DNA of 64,000 bases from contig CAXKVR010000512.1 of NCBI GenBank assembly GCA_964058845.1, forward strand, positions 1 through 64,000. Direction: 5' to 3'. The stretch comes from Carex sylvatica (Eukaryota; Streptophyta; Magnoliopsida; Poales; Cyperaceae). Each line of letters starts with the position of its first letter. The first letter of the stretch is position 1. The position numbers and the translations under genes were made by a program. Of the stretch, positions 11,524 to 22,640 are shown piece by piece. Under the pieces are notes generated by a model. The model was not told the DNA's origin. It saw nothing but the letters and a program-made list of their open reading frames with translations, and made no database searches.

Positions 11524-12916
11524 CTTCTTTTCTCACAAGTCACAACCTGGCATCATCAACAGCATAAATTAAAATCCAATGTTAGACTCTAATAAATAGA
11601 TGGATTCCCTCAATCCTCAGCCACTCTACCATGTCCATGTTGTCAAATACAACCAAAATAACTTCACCAAAACAGAAAAACAAACCCCTTAAATTCAGAT
11701 GCTGCAACTGGAAGGACTAGATGCTTTACAAACAGGAAAGATCGCCGCTGCTGCCGCTCGATGAACTTTTGTCAATCAAGGACGTAGCCAGTATTTTCAT
11801 TAGGGGCAGGCAAAAACGTAAATCGAACATCACATAATTTAAAGTCGCATTACATAAAATAAAAGTGGTATTACATAATTCTAATTGAAAATCTATATCA
11901 AACATTACAGAATTGTCATAAAATAATGTGCATGGCATATAATAGAAATACAGTCCATGTTAATTTGTATTTTGATATTATGAGATTTTGGAGAAAACTA
12001 AATTAATTGTCATCCTAGGTAGACCACTATGAGGTATACATATCGATTTGTTAATTAATATAAAAGTTCTGTTAGTTGCATATGAGAAATAATCTAAGCT
12101 GATGTATGCATAGCACTTCCCACTTTTCCGTTTCAGTGATATCCCGAGCAAACAATGTCCTACAGAGTGATATCCTTGAAATATCTTTTGGCACAAGATA
12201 CTCGTTGCAAAACTGAGAGTAACATTTGAAAATCCATGAGGCATGAAATATTGAAATATCACATTACAAACCCTTTCTAACACTGTTAGCCCATTTTTTT
12301 ACTAAAGACAATAAGTACAATGCAATGTGAAAATAACCAGAACTAAGAATAATGAAGGATCCATTTTATAAAAGTTACATACTTGTGCTAAAAACTTTGT
12401 TAAAAGAAAATAAAAATACAAATTTGAAAACCTTAGCACGCTTGTTGGCAGTAATAACAGGGGTTACTGAGACTTCTAAAGAGAATCCATCAATCTGGTA
12501 CGCCTCCCTCTTTATCATGTCTGATATGAACAAAAAAAAAATCATTAACAAAACTTATATCCTTGAAAGCTGCTCCAGTTTTTTCTTGTAAGCAGCAGAC
12601 ATAGCACAACACACCCAAACAGATACAACAGTAAGTGATCGTGGTGAAATGTAGCAAACGCGGTTGTGAATCCCAAAGAGACGAAAGACCTGAATGAATT
12701 AGCAAACAAACAGAACGTTGATGGCTGATTTATTTATGGAAAAATATGCATGTGCCAATATTTGTGAAGTCATTAAAATCTGAACAGTTTGTTTCATAGC
12801 TGACAATCTCATAAAGTAGCAACTTTATGAGCTGCTGTTCGTTTTCCAGAGCTATGTTCATATAAAAATTAACTAAAAGATAATGTTCACCTAAAAGGAA
12901 ATATAGAATCATATAC
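11524..12916. other. Intergenic, including the right duplication boundary
   Basis: Duplicated up to about 11,910. It includes GGACGTAGCCAG near 11,781, a sequence seen in degenerate transposon ends. From 11,911 to 12,916 it is single copy and AT-rich. If the DXR gene to the right were complete, its next exon should lie here, but no sequence coding the expected PTVAAIEAGK-type continuation is present on the minus strand. Confidence 0.5.
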
Positions 12917-13687
12917 CTTCAATCCAGCACAGCCTACTATCCCTGTGACTACCATCACAGCATCTGGATGTCTGACAACCTAAAAAAAATACAACTATAA
13001 TAAATTAAAGTAAAAGCAATAGAAAAATAAATATTAAATTTTAGAAAGAAAACTAACCTCCATGACACCTTGCTCACCAGGTATAATCTCAGGTTTCTCT
13101 TCCCAATCAGCTATGGCTTCTTTCATTTCATTTACTAACGACTCATTTCTCACAGCTACTAATTTAGGTTTTAACCTTTTCACCTGATCACACAAAAAAA
13201 GGAATAAATCAAACCTGTTTTTTCATAATATCTTCATAGGAACAACTCTATTGTTATAAATTTTGACAAAAAAAATGAACCTGATAACCTAGAAGTGTGA
13301 CATTTGATCCAGCTGCAAGTGCAACTACTCTGAATTTATCTGGATTTTCAGCTACTATGTCCAGTGTCTGAAATTTTAAAATTTGGGATTGAAAAAATTT
13401 TACAATCAAGGCTTTCAGTCTAAAAAAATTTACAGTCGAGGGGTCCTTTATATAATATTAGTATACAAAAAGTTTTAAGTTAAATTAAATTGTACTGGTA
13501 AGGAGTACCTGAGTGCCGATTGAGTCAGTAGACCCCACAATTGAAATGGGTTTGGGACCATCCCATGAGCTGCGACTCAGCTCTGGTACAGCCCGACCTG
13601 GCCAGGCTGGTGGTGGGGCCTGAACTGAATACACAATTCTCTTTGACACATATGCCCTTGTATCTCTTCTCCTCAAAGGAAAATGAA
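12917..13687 (-). pseudogene. DXR: 1-deoxy-D-xylulose 5-phosphate reductoisomerase (DXR) fragment
   Basis: Four consecutive exons of the plastid MEP-pathway enzyme, which uses NADPH to convert DXP to MEP. They are about 13487-13687 (mature N-terminus, [13 protein letters not shown] then [13 protein letters not shown]), 13281-13367 ([20 protein letters not shown]), 13058-13183 ([15 protein letters not shown] then [10 protein letters not shown]) and 12917-12979 (RHPDA then VVTGIVGCAGLK). Splice borders and phases agree and there is no stop. Two things argue against function. The conserved NADPH-loop motif GSTGSIG reads GSTDSIG, a Gly-to-Asp change. And every exon after GCAGLK, meaning most of the catalytic domain and the C-terminus, is absent. 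The transit-peptide exon is not evident either. Several further changes at normally conserved sites (LLGYQ for LLADQ, ADW for ADC) suggest relaxed constraint. A gene continuing by trans-splicing or an assembly error is a less likely alternative. Confidence 0.9.
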
Positions 13688-15848
13688 CTGAAAATGAGAA
13701 AAAAAGAAAAGAAGATAGTTATGTATTTGGGTTTAGCTTAGGGTTATATGTATTGACTACTAATGAAGTTGAGAATCGTGACAACCATCACAAATATACC
13801 TCTTCTAATGTTTTCCTTAATGAAAAATACAACAGTACAAACTAATTTTATTGAGTAATTCTTTCCAACTTAATATTTGAACAAATTAGTAATTATGATA
13901 GATAGCAAGAAATATATACTACTAAATCAAAATATAGTACCTTGTAGCTCCTTTGCAGTTTAGTGAAACTAACTTTTCTGGGTTTGTCTTGCCTTACACT
14001 ATGGGGGTCTGTTGTGCCAAAACTGAAAATGAACCAGTGATATAAGAGTTTGCAAAAAATAAATGAGTAAATAAATTTTCAAGCTGTCAAACGATCTTAT
14101 CAACAAGCTAACCCCACCGAATTTTTTGGTAAAAATAAAAAAAGAAAAGATAAAAGATATCAATTGGTTTAGTATAGTTAAATATAGGCCAATCTAACTT
14201 TCATACTACCAAAGTAGAACACAATGTTATTTACATTATAAAATGACATTCATCGACGGATTGACCAAATGATCTACAGCAAGAGAACTAAAAAGGAAAA
14301 TAAAATAAAATTGACATCGATCAGTCTGTATGATAATAATGCAAGATTCTTGGTCATCAAACCAATCAGAAAACTATACTTCTCGATGATTCTGACAAGA
14401 GAAAAACTCAAGAGAGCAAGAGATTAATGAGATTGAGAACAAAAAAAGAGAAGAAAAATAAAAGAAGCGTCTCCCTAGTAGTGAAACATCACTAAACATT
14501 CAGAGGCAAATTACCCATTATTTAATTAAACCTCATCAACTGATCTCTCAAAATGACCCTATAGACTATAACAAATATTTTATTCATTTTAGTCCTTTTA
14601 CCAGAAGACACACCTGATTACAGGTAATGTATAGATGCTAATCAAACCATGAGTGATACTGTACCAGTCTTTAAGTACAAGGTAAAATTAGGAAATACCC
14701 AACTGGTACCAAAATCCCCATAAAAAGCATTAAAATCACACAGAACTTAAAAAAAAGTATCTAGGAATTGAAGTTGACCAAATCTTTGGTAGAACAGTTA
14801 GTAAGCATGGAATTTAAAATTTTCTATTTAAAGAATTTTCTATCTATATTTAATAATTTTCTGAAGTTCATCCATCAAAAATATAAAAATACTGTTTGTT
14901 GTCTCCAAACTGTCCGTGTAAATTGCACTTTAAAAAAATAGCTCTTGAGAAAAATTCTGAAACTTCACAGGCAGGTGATTATCTAAAAAAATGCATCTTA
15001 AAATGCAAAAAAAAAACATACATTATTCTAATGCATTATTGGGATAAAACTCAGAACCTAAAAGATATGACTGTCTGAGATAAATTTACAAACATGTCCT
15101 ATGAAATACTTAATATTATATTTGCATGAACAAATTATTTATATTTTTAATTAGAACTAATGCTTAAATGTTCAATTAATGAGAAAAATTACCTCAAGGA
15201 TTGTACAAACCACATAAAAGAATACCGCTTAACTCTTAGCAAACAAGCTATTAAAGGAGCGAAACTGTCAAAACAAAAATAAGTTAATTAGTTTTAAACT
15301 CTATATGTTGCTAACTAAAAAATAGAAAATTGAACCACAATTATGTACATTTAGATTAGTTATGATCAGATTTATACAGACAATTCTAAAAAGATAATTA
15401 TGGAAAGTTTTGAACATATTCTTGTTTATTTTTATTTTTTTATTATTAGTATGCTGAAATTTCAGATCTAACAGAAAAGATGCCAAAATCGAAAAAATAT
15501 AATTATTACAGAGAAATTTACAAATATGCCCTAACAAAGGGTGTGAAGTGTGAACTGTCAATGATGAACTGTTATTTTTCTGTTCATCATCAGGGTTATT
15601 CTGTCACTAAAAGAGATGCACTATTTTTTTTGTTAGTCCTTTTTTTGAGAAAAAGGCTGATAACAGCCTGTCAATGGATTAATCACAATCCACTGTAGAG
15701 TTGTACAAACTAACAAATTTAGGGTAATGTTCTGTACCAGTATAGGCTATATCAATTGGTCATTGCTCCTATGCATGCAATGTGACTGGTACAGTATTGG
15801 GAGGTTGGTACATGGGTTGTATATAATGTCTTCGGCTTATTTACACTA
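13688..15848. other. No gene established; one exon-like segment
   Basis: AT-rich single-copy sequence upstream of the DXR fragment. On the minus strand, 13,941-14,022 is bounded by TTTTCAG and AAG-GTACTA and is open in one frame (reads TDPHSVRQDKPRKVSF), so it could be an exon. Its phase does not join the DXR exon, and I cannot identify it. Otherwise I see nothing beyond A-rich runs. Confidence 0.35.
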
Positions 15849-16340
15849 TTTTCTTGGGAGACAGGAGTAGGTCTGATGGGCATTGGACCTACTTTTAGGT
15901 TCAATTAGCTCTATCACCGTACGATTAGCATTAAGATCTGTGCACACGGAAATTGATAAAAACTCATACGGATTTTAATACAGAGCGCACAATTCTTGAT
16001 GCAATTGGATAGTCAAATCACCCATCGAACCAAAGTAGGTCCAATGGGCATCGGACCTACTCCGCAGTCTTTTCTTGGGCCTATTTTCTTTAACAATGTC
16101 AGTCTTAAACATTATATAAGCTGTACCAGTCACATGAGCTAGTCTATTCAAAGAAAAAATGTGACTAGAGTTGTGAATGGCACAGTATTGGGAGGTTGGT
16201 ACATGGGTTGTATATAATGTCTTCGTCTTATTTACACACTATTTTCTTCGGCCTATTTTCTTTAACAATGTCGGTCTTAAACATTATGTAAGCTGTACCA
16301 GTCACATGAGCTAGTCTTTTCAAAGAAAAAAAGTGACTGA
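15788..16340. repeat. Local direct duplication interrupted by the MITE
   Basis: The block GTATTGGGAGGTTGGTACAT onward occurs at about 15,794 and again at about 16,185. The block TTTCTTTAACAATGTC, with the following GCTGTACCAGTCACATGAGC, occurs at about 16,088 and 16,257. Together these make two copies of a segment of about 180 bp, the first of which received the MITE. The copies differ by a few bases. Confidence 0.65.
15859..16069. mobile_element. MITE with AGTAGGTC ends and a 10-bp target duplication
   Basis: A 211-bp element. Its inverted ends read GGAGTAGGTCTGATGGGCAT and the reverse of CATCGGACCTACTCC, each followed inward by GGACCTACTTT in opposite orientation. The direct repeat TTTTCTTGGG flanks it at 15,849-15,858 and 16,070-16,079. 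The uninserted context exists nearby (about 16,243-16,262), confirming the insertion. A 10-bp duplication suggests a Mutator-like origin. A relic with the same ATTAGCATTAAGATC core lies at about 27,650-27,760. Confidence 0.8.
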
Positions 16341-16477
16341 AATTGTAATCGTATCTAACAGTGTTAAACATATATAATATCTAACCTATACTGATACAAA
16401 CAATTCTGCATAAATTCAATTTCCCCTATTTGCAAATCAGGGTAATTTCTGGTACCATTAGGAAACATTGGTACCAA

Positions 16478-16645
16478 ATTTACAAACACAACCGTTAAAA
16501 CTTCATCAAAAGAATTGCCTCTATCCAATCAACCAAATTTACAAACACAACCCTTAAAACTTCATCAAAAGAATTGCCTCTATCCAATCAGACCAAATTT
16601 ACAAACACAACCCTCAAAACTTTATCAAAAGAATTTACTCTCTTA
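16478..16645. repeat. Tandem repeat of about 62 bp, three copies, 3' flank of the array
   Basis: Three tandem copies of a unit with CAAATTTACAAACACAACC, AAAACTT-ATCAAAAGAATT and CCTCTATCCAATCA. On the minus strand this is downstream sequence of the small gene. It supplies the flank end of the junction that every array unit carries. Confidence 0.7.
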
Positions 16646-19600
16646 ATTGAAAAAAGACCCATTCTGCCTCTGGCTCTGGTAGGAGACCACCATTTTCCAT
16701 CCTGGTACAGCAATTTTGTGTATATTTTGTAGGCAAAACTCTATGAATTCTAAAGAGTCTTCTTCCATCAGTACTAGAATGATATCATCCTTTAAGAGGA
16801 GCCTGTTTCCATATACCTTGCAAACAAGGAGAATCTGAAAGAAATAAAATATAAACATAGAACAATGAAATTAAAACAATCGACATATTTCAGAAAACAA
16901 TGGACAAATAAAAAAGAAATTACATACCAACAACTGATTGTAGGAAGAAATAAATACAAATGTAGACAAGTCCCTCAGAAATTTCAGAGAAAACATGTAA
17001 CTTTTACAAATTCTATTAAGTCAGACAAATAAATTGTTAAAAAAATACCTTGTACGCCACAACAAAGATATCATAAAACCCATCAAGAATGTCCTCCACT
17101 TTGTATATCTGCTCCATTTTGGATTTGGTCAATGGCACTACAGAAGATTGGCCAGGTATTGTATCATTTACAAACACAACCCTCAAAACTTTATCAAAAG
17201 AATTTACTCTCCTAATTGAAAAAAGACTCATTCTGCCTCTGGGCTCTGGTAGGAGACCACCCTTTTCCATCCTGGTACAGCAATTTTGTGTATATTTTGT
17301 AGGAGACCACCCTTTTCCATCCTGGTACAGCAATGTTGTGTATATTTTATAGGCAAAACTCTATGAATTCTAAAGAGTCTTCTTCATTCAGTACCAGAAT
17401 GATATCATCCTTTAAGAGGAGCCTGTTTCCATATACCTTGCAAACAAGGAGAATGTGAAAGAAATAAAATATAAACATAGAACAATGAAATTAAAACAAT
17501 GGACAAATAAAAAAGAAATTACATACCAACAACTGATTGTAGGAAGAAATAAACAAAAATGTAGACAAGTCCCTCAGAAATTTGAGAGAAAACATGCAAC
17601 TTTTACAAATTCTATTAAGTCAGAAAAATAAATTGTTAAAAAAATACCTTGTAGGCCACAACAAAGATATCATAAAATCCATCAGGAATGTCCTCCACTT
17701 TGTATATCTGCTCCATTTTGGATTTGGTCAATGGCACTACAGAAGATTGGCCAGGTATTGTATCCTTTACAAACACAACCCTCAAAACTTTATCAAAAGA
17801 ATTTACTCTCCTAATTGAAAAAAGACTCATTCTGCCTCTGGGCTCTGGTAGGAGACCACCCTTTTCCATCCTGGTACAGCAATGTTGTGTATATTTTGTA
17901 GGCAAAACTCTATGAATTCTAAAGAGTCTTCTTCCGTCAGTACCAGAATGATATCATCCTTTAAGAGGAGCCTGTTTTCATATAGCTTGCAAACAAGGAG
18001 AATATGAAAGAAATAAAATATAAACATAGAACAATGAAATTAAAACAATGGACATATTTCAGGAAACAATGGACAAATAAAAAAGAAATTACATACCAAC
18101 AACTGATTGTAGGAAGAAATAAATAAAAATGTAGACAAGTCCCTCAGAAATTTGAGAGAAAACATGTAACTTTTACAAATTCTATTAAGTCAGAAAAATA
18201 AATTGTTAAAAAAATACCTTGTAGGCCACAACAAAGATATCATAAAACCCATCAGGAATGTCCTCCACTTTGTATATCTGCTCCATTTTGGATTTGGTCA
18301 ATGGCACTACAGAAGATTGGTCAGGTATTGTATCCTTTACAAACACAACCCTCAAAACTTTATCAAAAGAATTTACTCTCCTAATTGAAAAAAGACTCAT
18401 TCTGCCTCTGGGCTCTGGTAGGAGACCACCCTTTTCCATCCTGGTACAGCAATTTTGTGTATATTTTGTAGGAGACCACCCTTTTCCATCCTGGTACAGC
18501 AATTTTGTGTATATTTTGTAGGCAAAACTCTATGAATTCTAAAGAGTCTTCTTCCGTCAGTACCAGAATGATATCATCCTTTAAGAGGAGCCTGTTTTCA
18601 TATAGCTTGCAAATAAGGAGAATCTGAAAAAAATAAAATATAAACATAAAACAATGAAATTAAAACAATGGATATATTTCAGGAAACAATGGACAAATAA
18701 AAAAGAAATTACATACCAACAACTGATTGTAGGAAGAAATAAATAAAAATGTAGACAAGTCCCTCAGAAATTTGAGAGAAAACATGTAACTTTTACAAAT
18801 TCTATTAAGTCAGAAAAATAAATTGTTAAAAAAATACCTTGTAGGCCACAACAAAGATATCATAAAACCCATCAGGAATGTCCTCCACTTTGTATATCTG
18901 CTCCATTTTGGATTTGGTCAATGGCACTACAGAAGATTGGCCAGGTATTGTATCATTTACAAACACAACCCTCAAAACTTTATCAAAAGAATTTACTCTC
19001 ATAATTGAAAAAAGACTCATTCTGCCTCTCGGCTCTGGTAGGAGACCACCCTTTTCCATCCTGGTACAGCAATTTTGTGTATATTTTGTAGGATACCACC
19101 CTTTTCTATCCTGGTACAGCAATGTTGTGTATATTTTGTAGGCAAAACTCTATGAATTCTAAAGAGTCTTCTTCCTTCAGTACCAGAATGATATCATCCT
19201 TTAAGAGGAGCCTGTTTCCATATACCTTGCAAACAAGGAGAATTTGAAAGAAATAAAATATAAACATAGAACAATGAAATTAAAACAATGGACATATTTC
19301 AAGAAACAATGGACAAATAAAAAAGAAATTACATACCAACAACTGATTGTAGGAAGAAATAAATAAAAATGTAGACAAGTCCCTCAGAAATTTGAGAGAA
19401 AACATGTAACTTTTACAAATTCTATTAATTCAGAAAAATAAATTGTTAAAAAAATACCTTGTAGGCCACAACAAAGATATCATAAAACCCATCAGGAATG
19501 TCCTCCACTTTGTATATCTGCTCCATTTTGGATTTGGTCAATGGCACTACAGAAGATTGGCCAGGTATTGTATCCTTTACAAACACAACCCTCAAAACTT

Positions 19601-22600
19601 TATCAAAAGAATTTACTCTCCTAATTGAAAAAAGACTCATTCTGCCTCTGGGCTCTGGTAGGAGACCACCCTTTTCCATCCTGGTACAGCAATTTTGTGT
19701 ATCTTTTGTAGGAGACCACCCTTTTCCATCCTGGTACAGAAATTTTGTGTATATTTTGTAGGCAAAACTCTATGAATTCTAAAGAGTCTTCTTCCGTCAG
19801 TACCAGAATGATATCATCCTTTAAGAGGAGCCTGTTTCCATATACCTTGCAAATAAGGAGAATCTGAAAGAAATAAAATATAAACATAGAACAATGAAAT
19901 TAAAACAATGGACATATTTCAGGAAACAATGGACAAATAAAAAATAAATTACATACCAACAACTGATTGTAGGAAGAAATAAATAAAAATGTAGACAAGT
20001 CCCTCAGAAATTTGAGAGAAAACATGTAACTTTTACAAATTCTATTAAGTCATAAAAATAAATTGTTAAAAAAATACCTTGTAGGCCACAACAAAGATAT
20101 CATAAATCCCATCAGGAATGTCCTCCACTTTGTATATCTGCTCCATTTTGGATTTGGTCAATGGCACTACAGAAGATTGGCCAGGTATTGTATCCTTTAC
20201 AAGCACAACCCTCAAAACTTTATCAGAAGAATTTACTCTCCTAATTGAAAAAAGACTCATTCTGCCTCTAGGCTCTGGTAGGAGACCACCCTTTTCCATC
20301 CTGGTACAGCAATTTTCTGTATATTTTGTAGGAGACCACCCTTTTCCATCCTGGTACAGCAATGTTGTGTATATTTTGTAGGCAAAACTCTATGAATTCT
20401 AAAGAGTTTTCTTCCGTCAGTACCAGAATGATATCATCCTTTAAGAAGAGCCTGTTTCCATATACCTTGCAAACAAGGAGAATATGAAAGAAATAAAATA
20501 TAAACATATAACAATGAAATTAAAACAATCCACATATTTCAGGAAACAATGGACAAATAAAAAAGAAATTACATACCAACAACTGATTGTAGGAAGAAAT
20601 AAATAAAAATGTAGACAAGTCCCTCAGAAATTTGAGAGAAAACATGTAACTTTTACAAATTCTATTAAGTCAGAAAAATAAATTGTTAAAAAAATACCTT
20701 GTAGGCCACAACAAAGATATCATAAAACCCATCAGGAATGTCCTCCACTTTGTATATCTGCTCCATTTTGGATTTGGTCAATGGCACTACAGAAGATTGG
20801 CCAGGTATTGTATCCTTTACAAACACAACCCTCAAAACTTTATCAAAAGAATTTACTCTCCTAATTGAAAAAAGACTCATTCTGCCTCTCGGCTCTGGTA
20901 GGAGACCACCCTTTTCCATCCTGGTACAGCAATTTTGTGTATATTTTGTAGGAGACCACCATTTTTCATCCTGGTACAGCAATTTTGTGTATATTTTGTA
21001 GGCAAAACTCTATGAATTCTAAAGAGTCTTCTTCCGTCAGTACTAGAATGATATCATCCTTTAAGAGGAGCCTGTTTCCATATACCTTGCAAACAAGGAG
21101 AATCTGAAAGAATTAAAATATAAACATAGAACAATGAAATTAAAACAATGGACATATTTCAGGAAACAATGGACAAATAAAAAAGAAATTACATACCAAC
21201 AACTGATTGTAGGAAGAAATAAATAAAAATGTAGACAAGTCCCTCAGAAATTTGAGAGAAAACATGTAACTTTTACAAATTGTATTAAGTTAGAAAAATA
21301 AATTGTTAAAAAAATACCTTGTAGGCCACAACAAAGATATCATAAAACCCATTAGGAATGTCCTCCACTTTGTATATCTGCTCCATTTTGGATTTGGTCA
21401 ATGGCACTACAGAAGATTGGCCAGGTATTGTATCATTTACAAACACAACCCTCAAAACTTTATCAAAAGAATTTACTCTCCTAATTGAAAAAAGACTCAT
21501 TCTGCCTCTGGGCTCTGGTAGGAGACCACCCTTTTCCATCCTGGTACAACAATTTTGTGTATATTTTGTAGGAGACCACCCTTTTCCATCCTGGTACAGC
21601 AATGTTGTGTATATTTTGTAGGCAAAACTCTATGAATTCTAAAGAGTCTTCTTCCATCAGTACCAGAATGATATCATCTTTTAAGAGGAGCCTGTTTCCA
21701 TATACCTTGCAAACAAGGAGAATCTGAAAGAAATAAAATATAAACATAGAACAATGAAATTAAAACAATGGACATATTTCAGGAAACAATGGACAAATAA
21801 AAAAGAAATTACATACCAACAACTGATTGTAGGAAGAAATAAATAAAAATTTAGACAAGTCCCTCAGAAATTTGAGAGAAAACATGTAACTTTTACAAAT
21901 TCTATTAAGTCAGAAAAATAAATTGTTAAAAAAATACCTTGTAGGCCACAACAAAGATATCATAAAACCCATCAGGAATGTCCTCCACTTTGTATATCTG
22001 CTCCATTTTGAATTTGGTCAATGGCACTACAAAAGATTGGCCAGGTATTGTATAATTTACAAACACAACCCTCAAAACTTTATCAAAATAATTTACTCTC
22101 CTAATTGAAAAAAGACTCATTCTGTCTCTGGGCTCTGGTAGGAGACCACCCTTTTCCATCCTGGTACAGCAATTTTGTGTATATTTTGTAGGCAAAACTC
22201 TATGAATTCTAAAGAGTCTTCTTCCGTCAGTACCAGAATGATATCATTCTTTAAGAGGAGCCTGTTTTCATATACCTTGCAAACAAGGAGAATATGAAAG
22301 AAATAAAATATAAACATAGAACAATGAAATTAAAACAATGGACATATTTCAGGAAACAATGGACAAATAAAAAAGAAATTACGTACCAACAACTGATTGT
22401 AGGAAGAAATAAATAAAAATGTAGACAAGTCCCTCAGAAATTTGAGAGAAAACATGTAACTTTTACAAATTCTATTAAGTCAGAAAAATAAATTGTTAAA
22501 AAAATACCTTGTAGGCCACAACAAAGATATCATAAAACCCATCAGGAATGTCCTCCACTTTGTATATCTGCTCCATTTTGAATTTGGTCAATGGCACTAC

Positions 22601-22640
22601 AGAAGATTGGCCAGGTATTGTATCATTTGCAAGCCTTGCT
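16640..22640 (-). repeat. Ten-unit tandem array of a partial gene (570-620 bp units)
   Basis: The anchor AATTGTTAAAAAAATACC recurs at about 17,030, 17,629, 18,199, 18,819, 19,439, 20,059, 20,679, 21,299, 21,919 and 22,489. The spacings are 599, 570, then 620 six times, then 570. Each unit carries, on the minus strand, the 3' part of exon 2, the intron, exon 3 and about 60 bp of 3' flank of the gene at 22,117-23,776. The upstream part of exon 2 is missing from nine units, where the 3' flank runs straight into exon 2 at TTTGTAAATGATACAATACC or a near variant. The 599-bp spacing reflects a 21-bp loss near 17,500. The 620-bp units carry a 50-bp internal duplication. Units are nearly identical, so amplification or homogenisation is recent. 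Frames on either strand inside the units are repeats of the same sequence, not separate genes. Confidence 0.92.

Larger units (their letters stand above)
5139..11910. repeat. Segmental duplication copy A, second block
   Basis: Direct-orientation match to 39,372-46,063. The offset is 34,233 at the left and settles to a constant 34,153 from about 7.7 kb to the end, so there is almost no net indel across the whole gene. The right end is at about 11,910, where both copies read CAAACATTACAGAATT and then diverge. Divergence is clearly lower over the gene and its introns than over the left flank. Confidence 0.9.

Noticed and set aside
12421..12600. Possible continuation of DXR or other exons below 12,917
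   Set aside because: Minus-strand translations (for example VSVTPVITANKRAK) do not match the expected DXR exon, and I could not identify them.
17030..22500. CRISPR-like regular array
   Set aside because: The units are 570-620 bp of exon-intron sequence, not short repeats with unique spacers, and the genome is eukaryotic.
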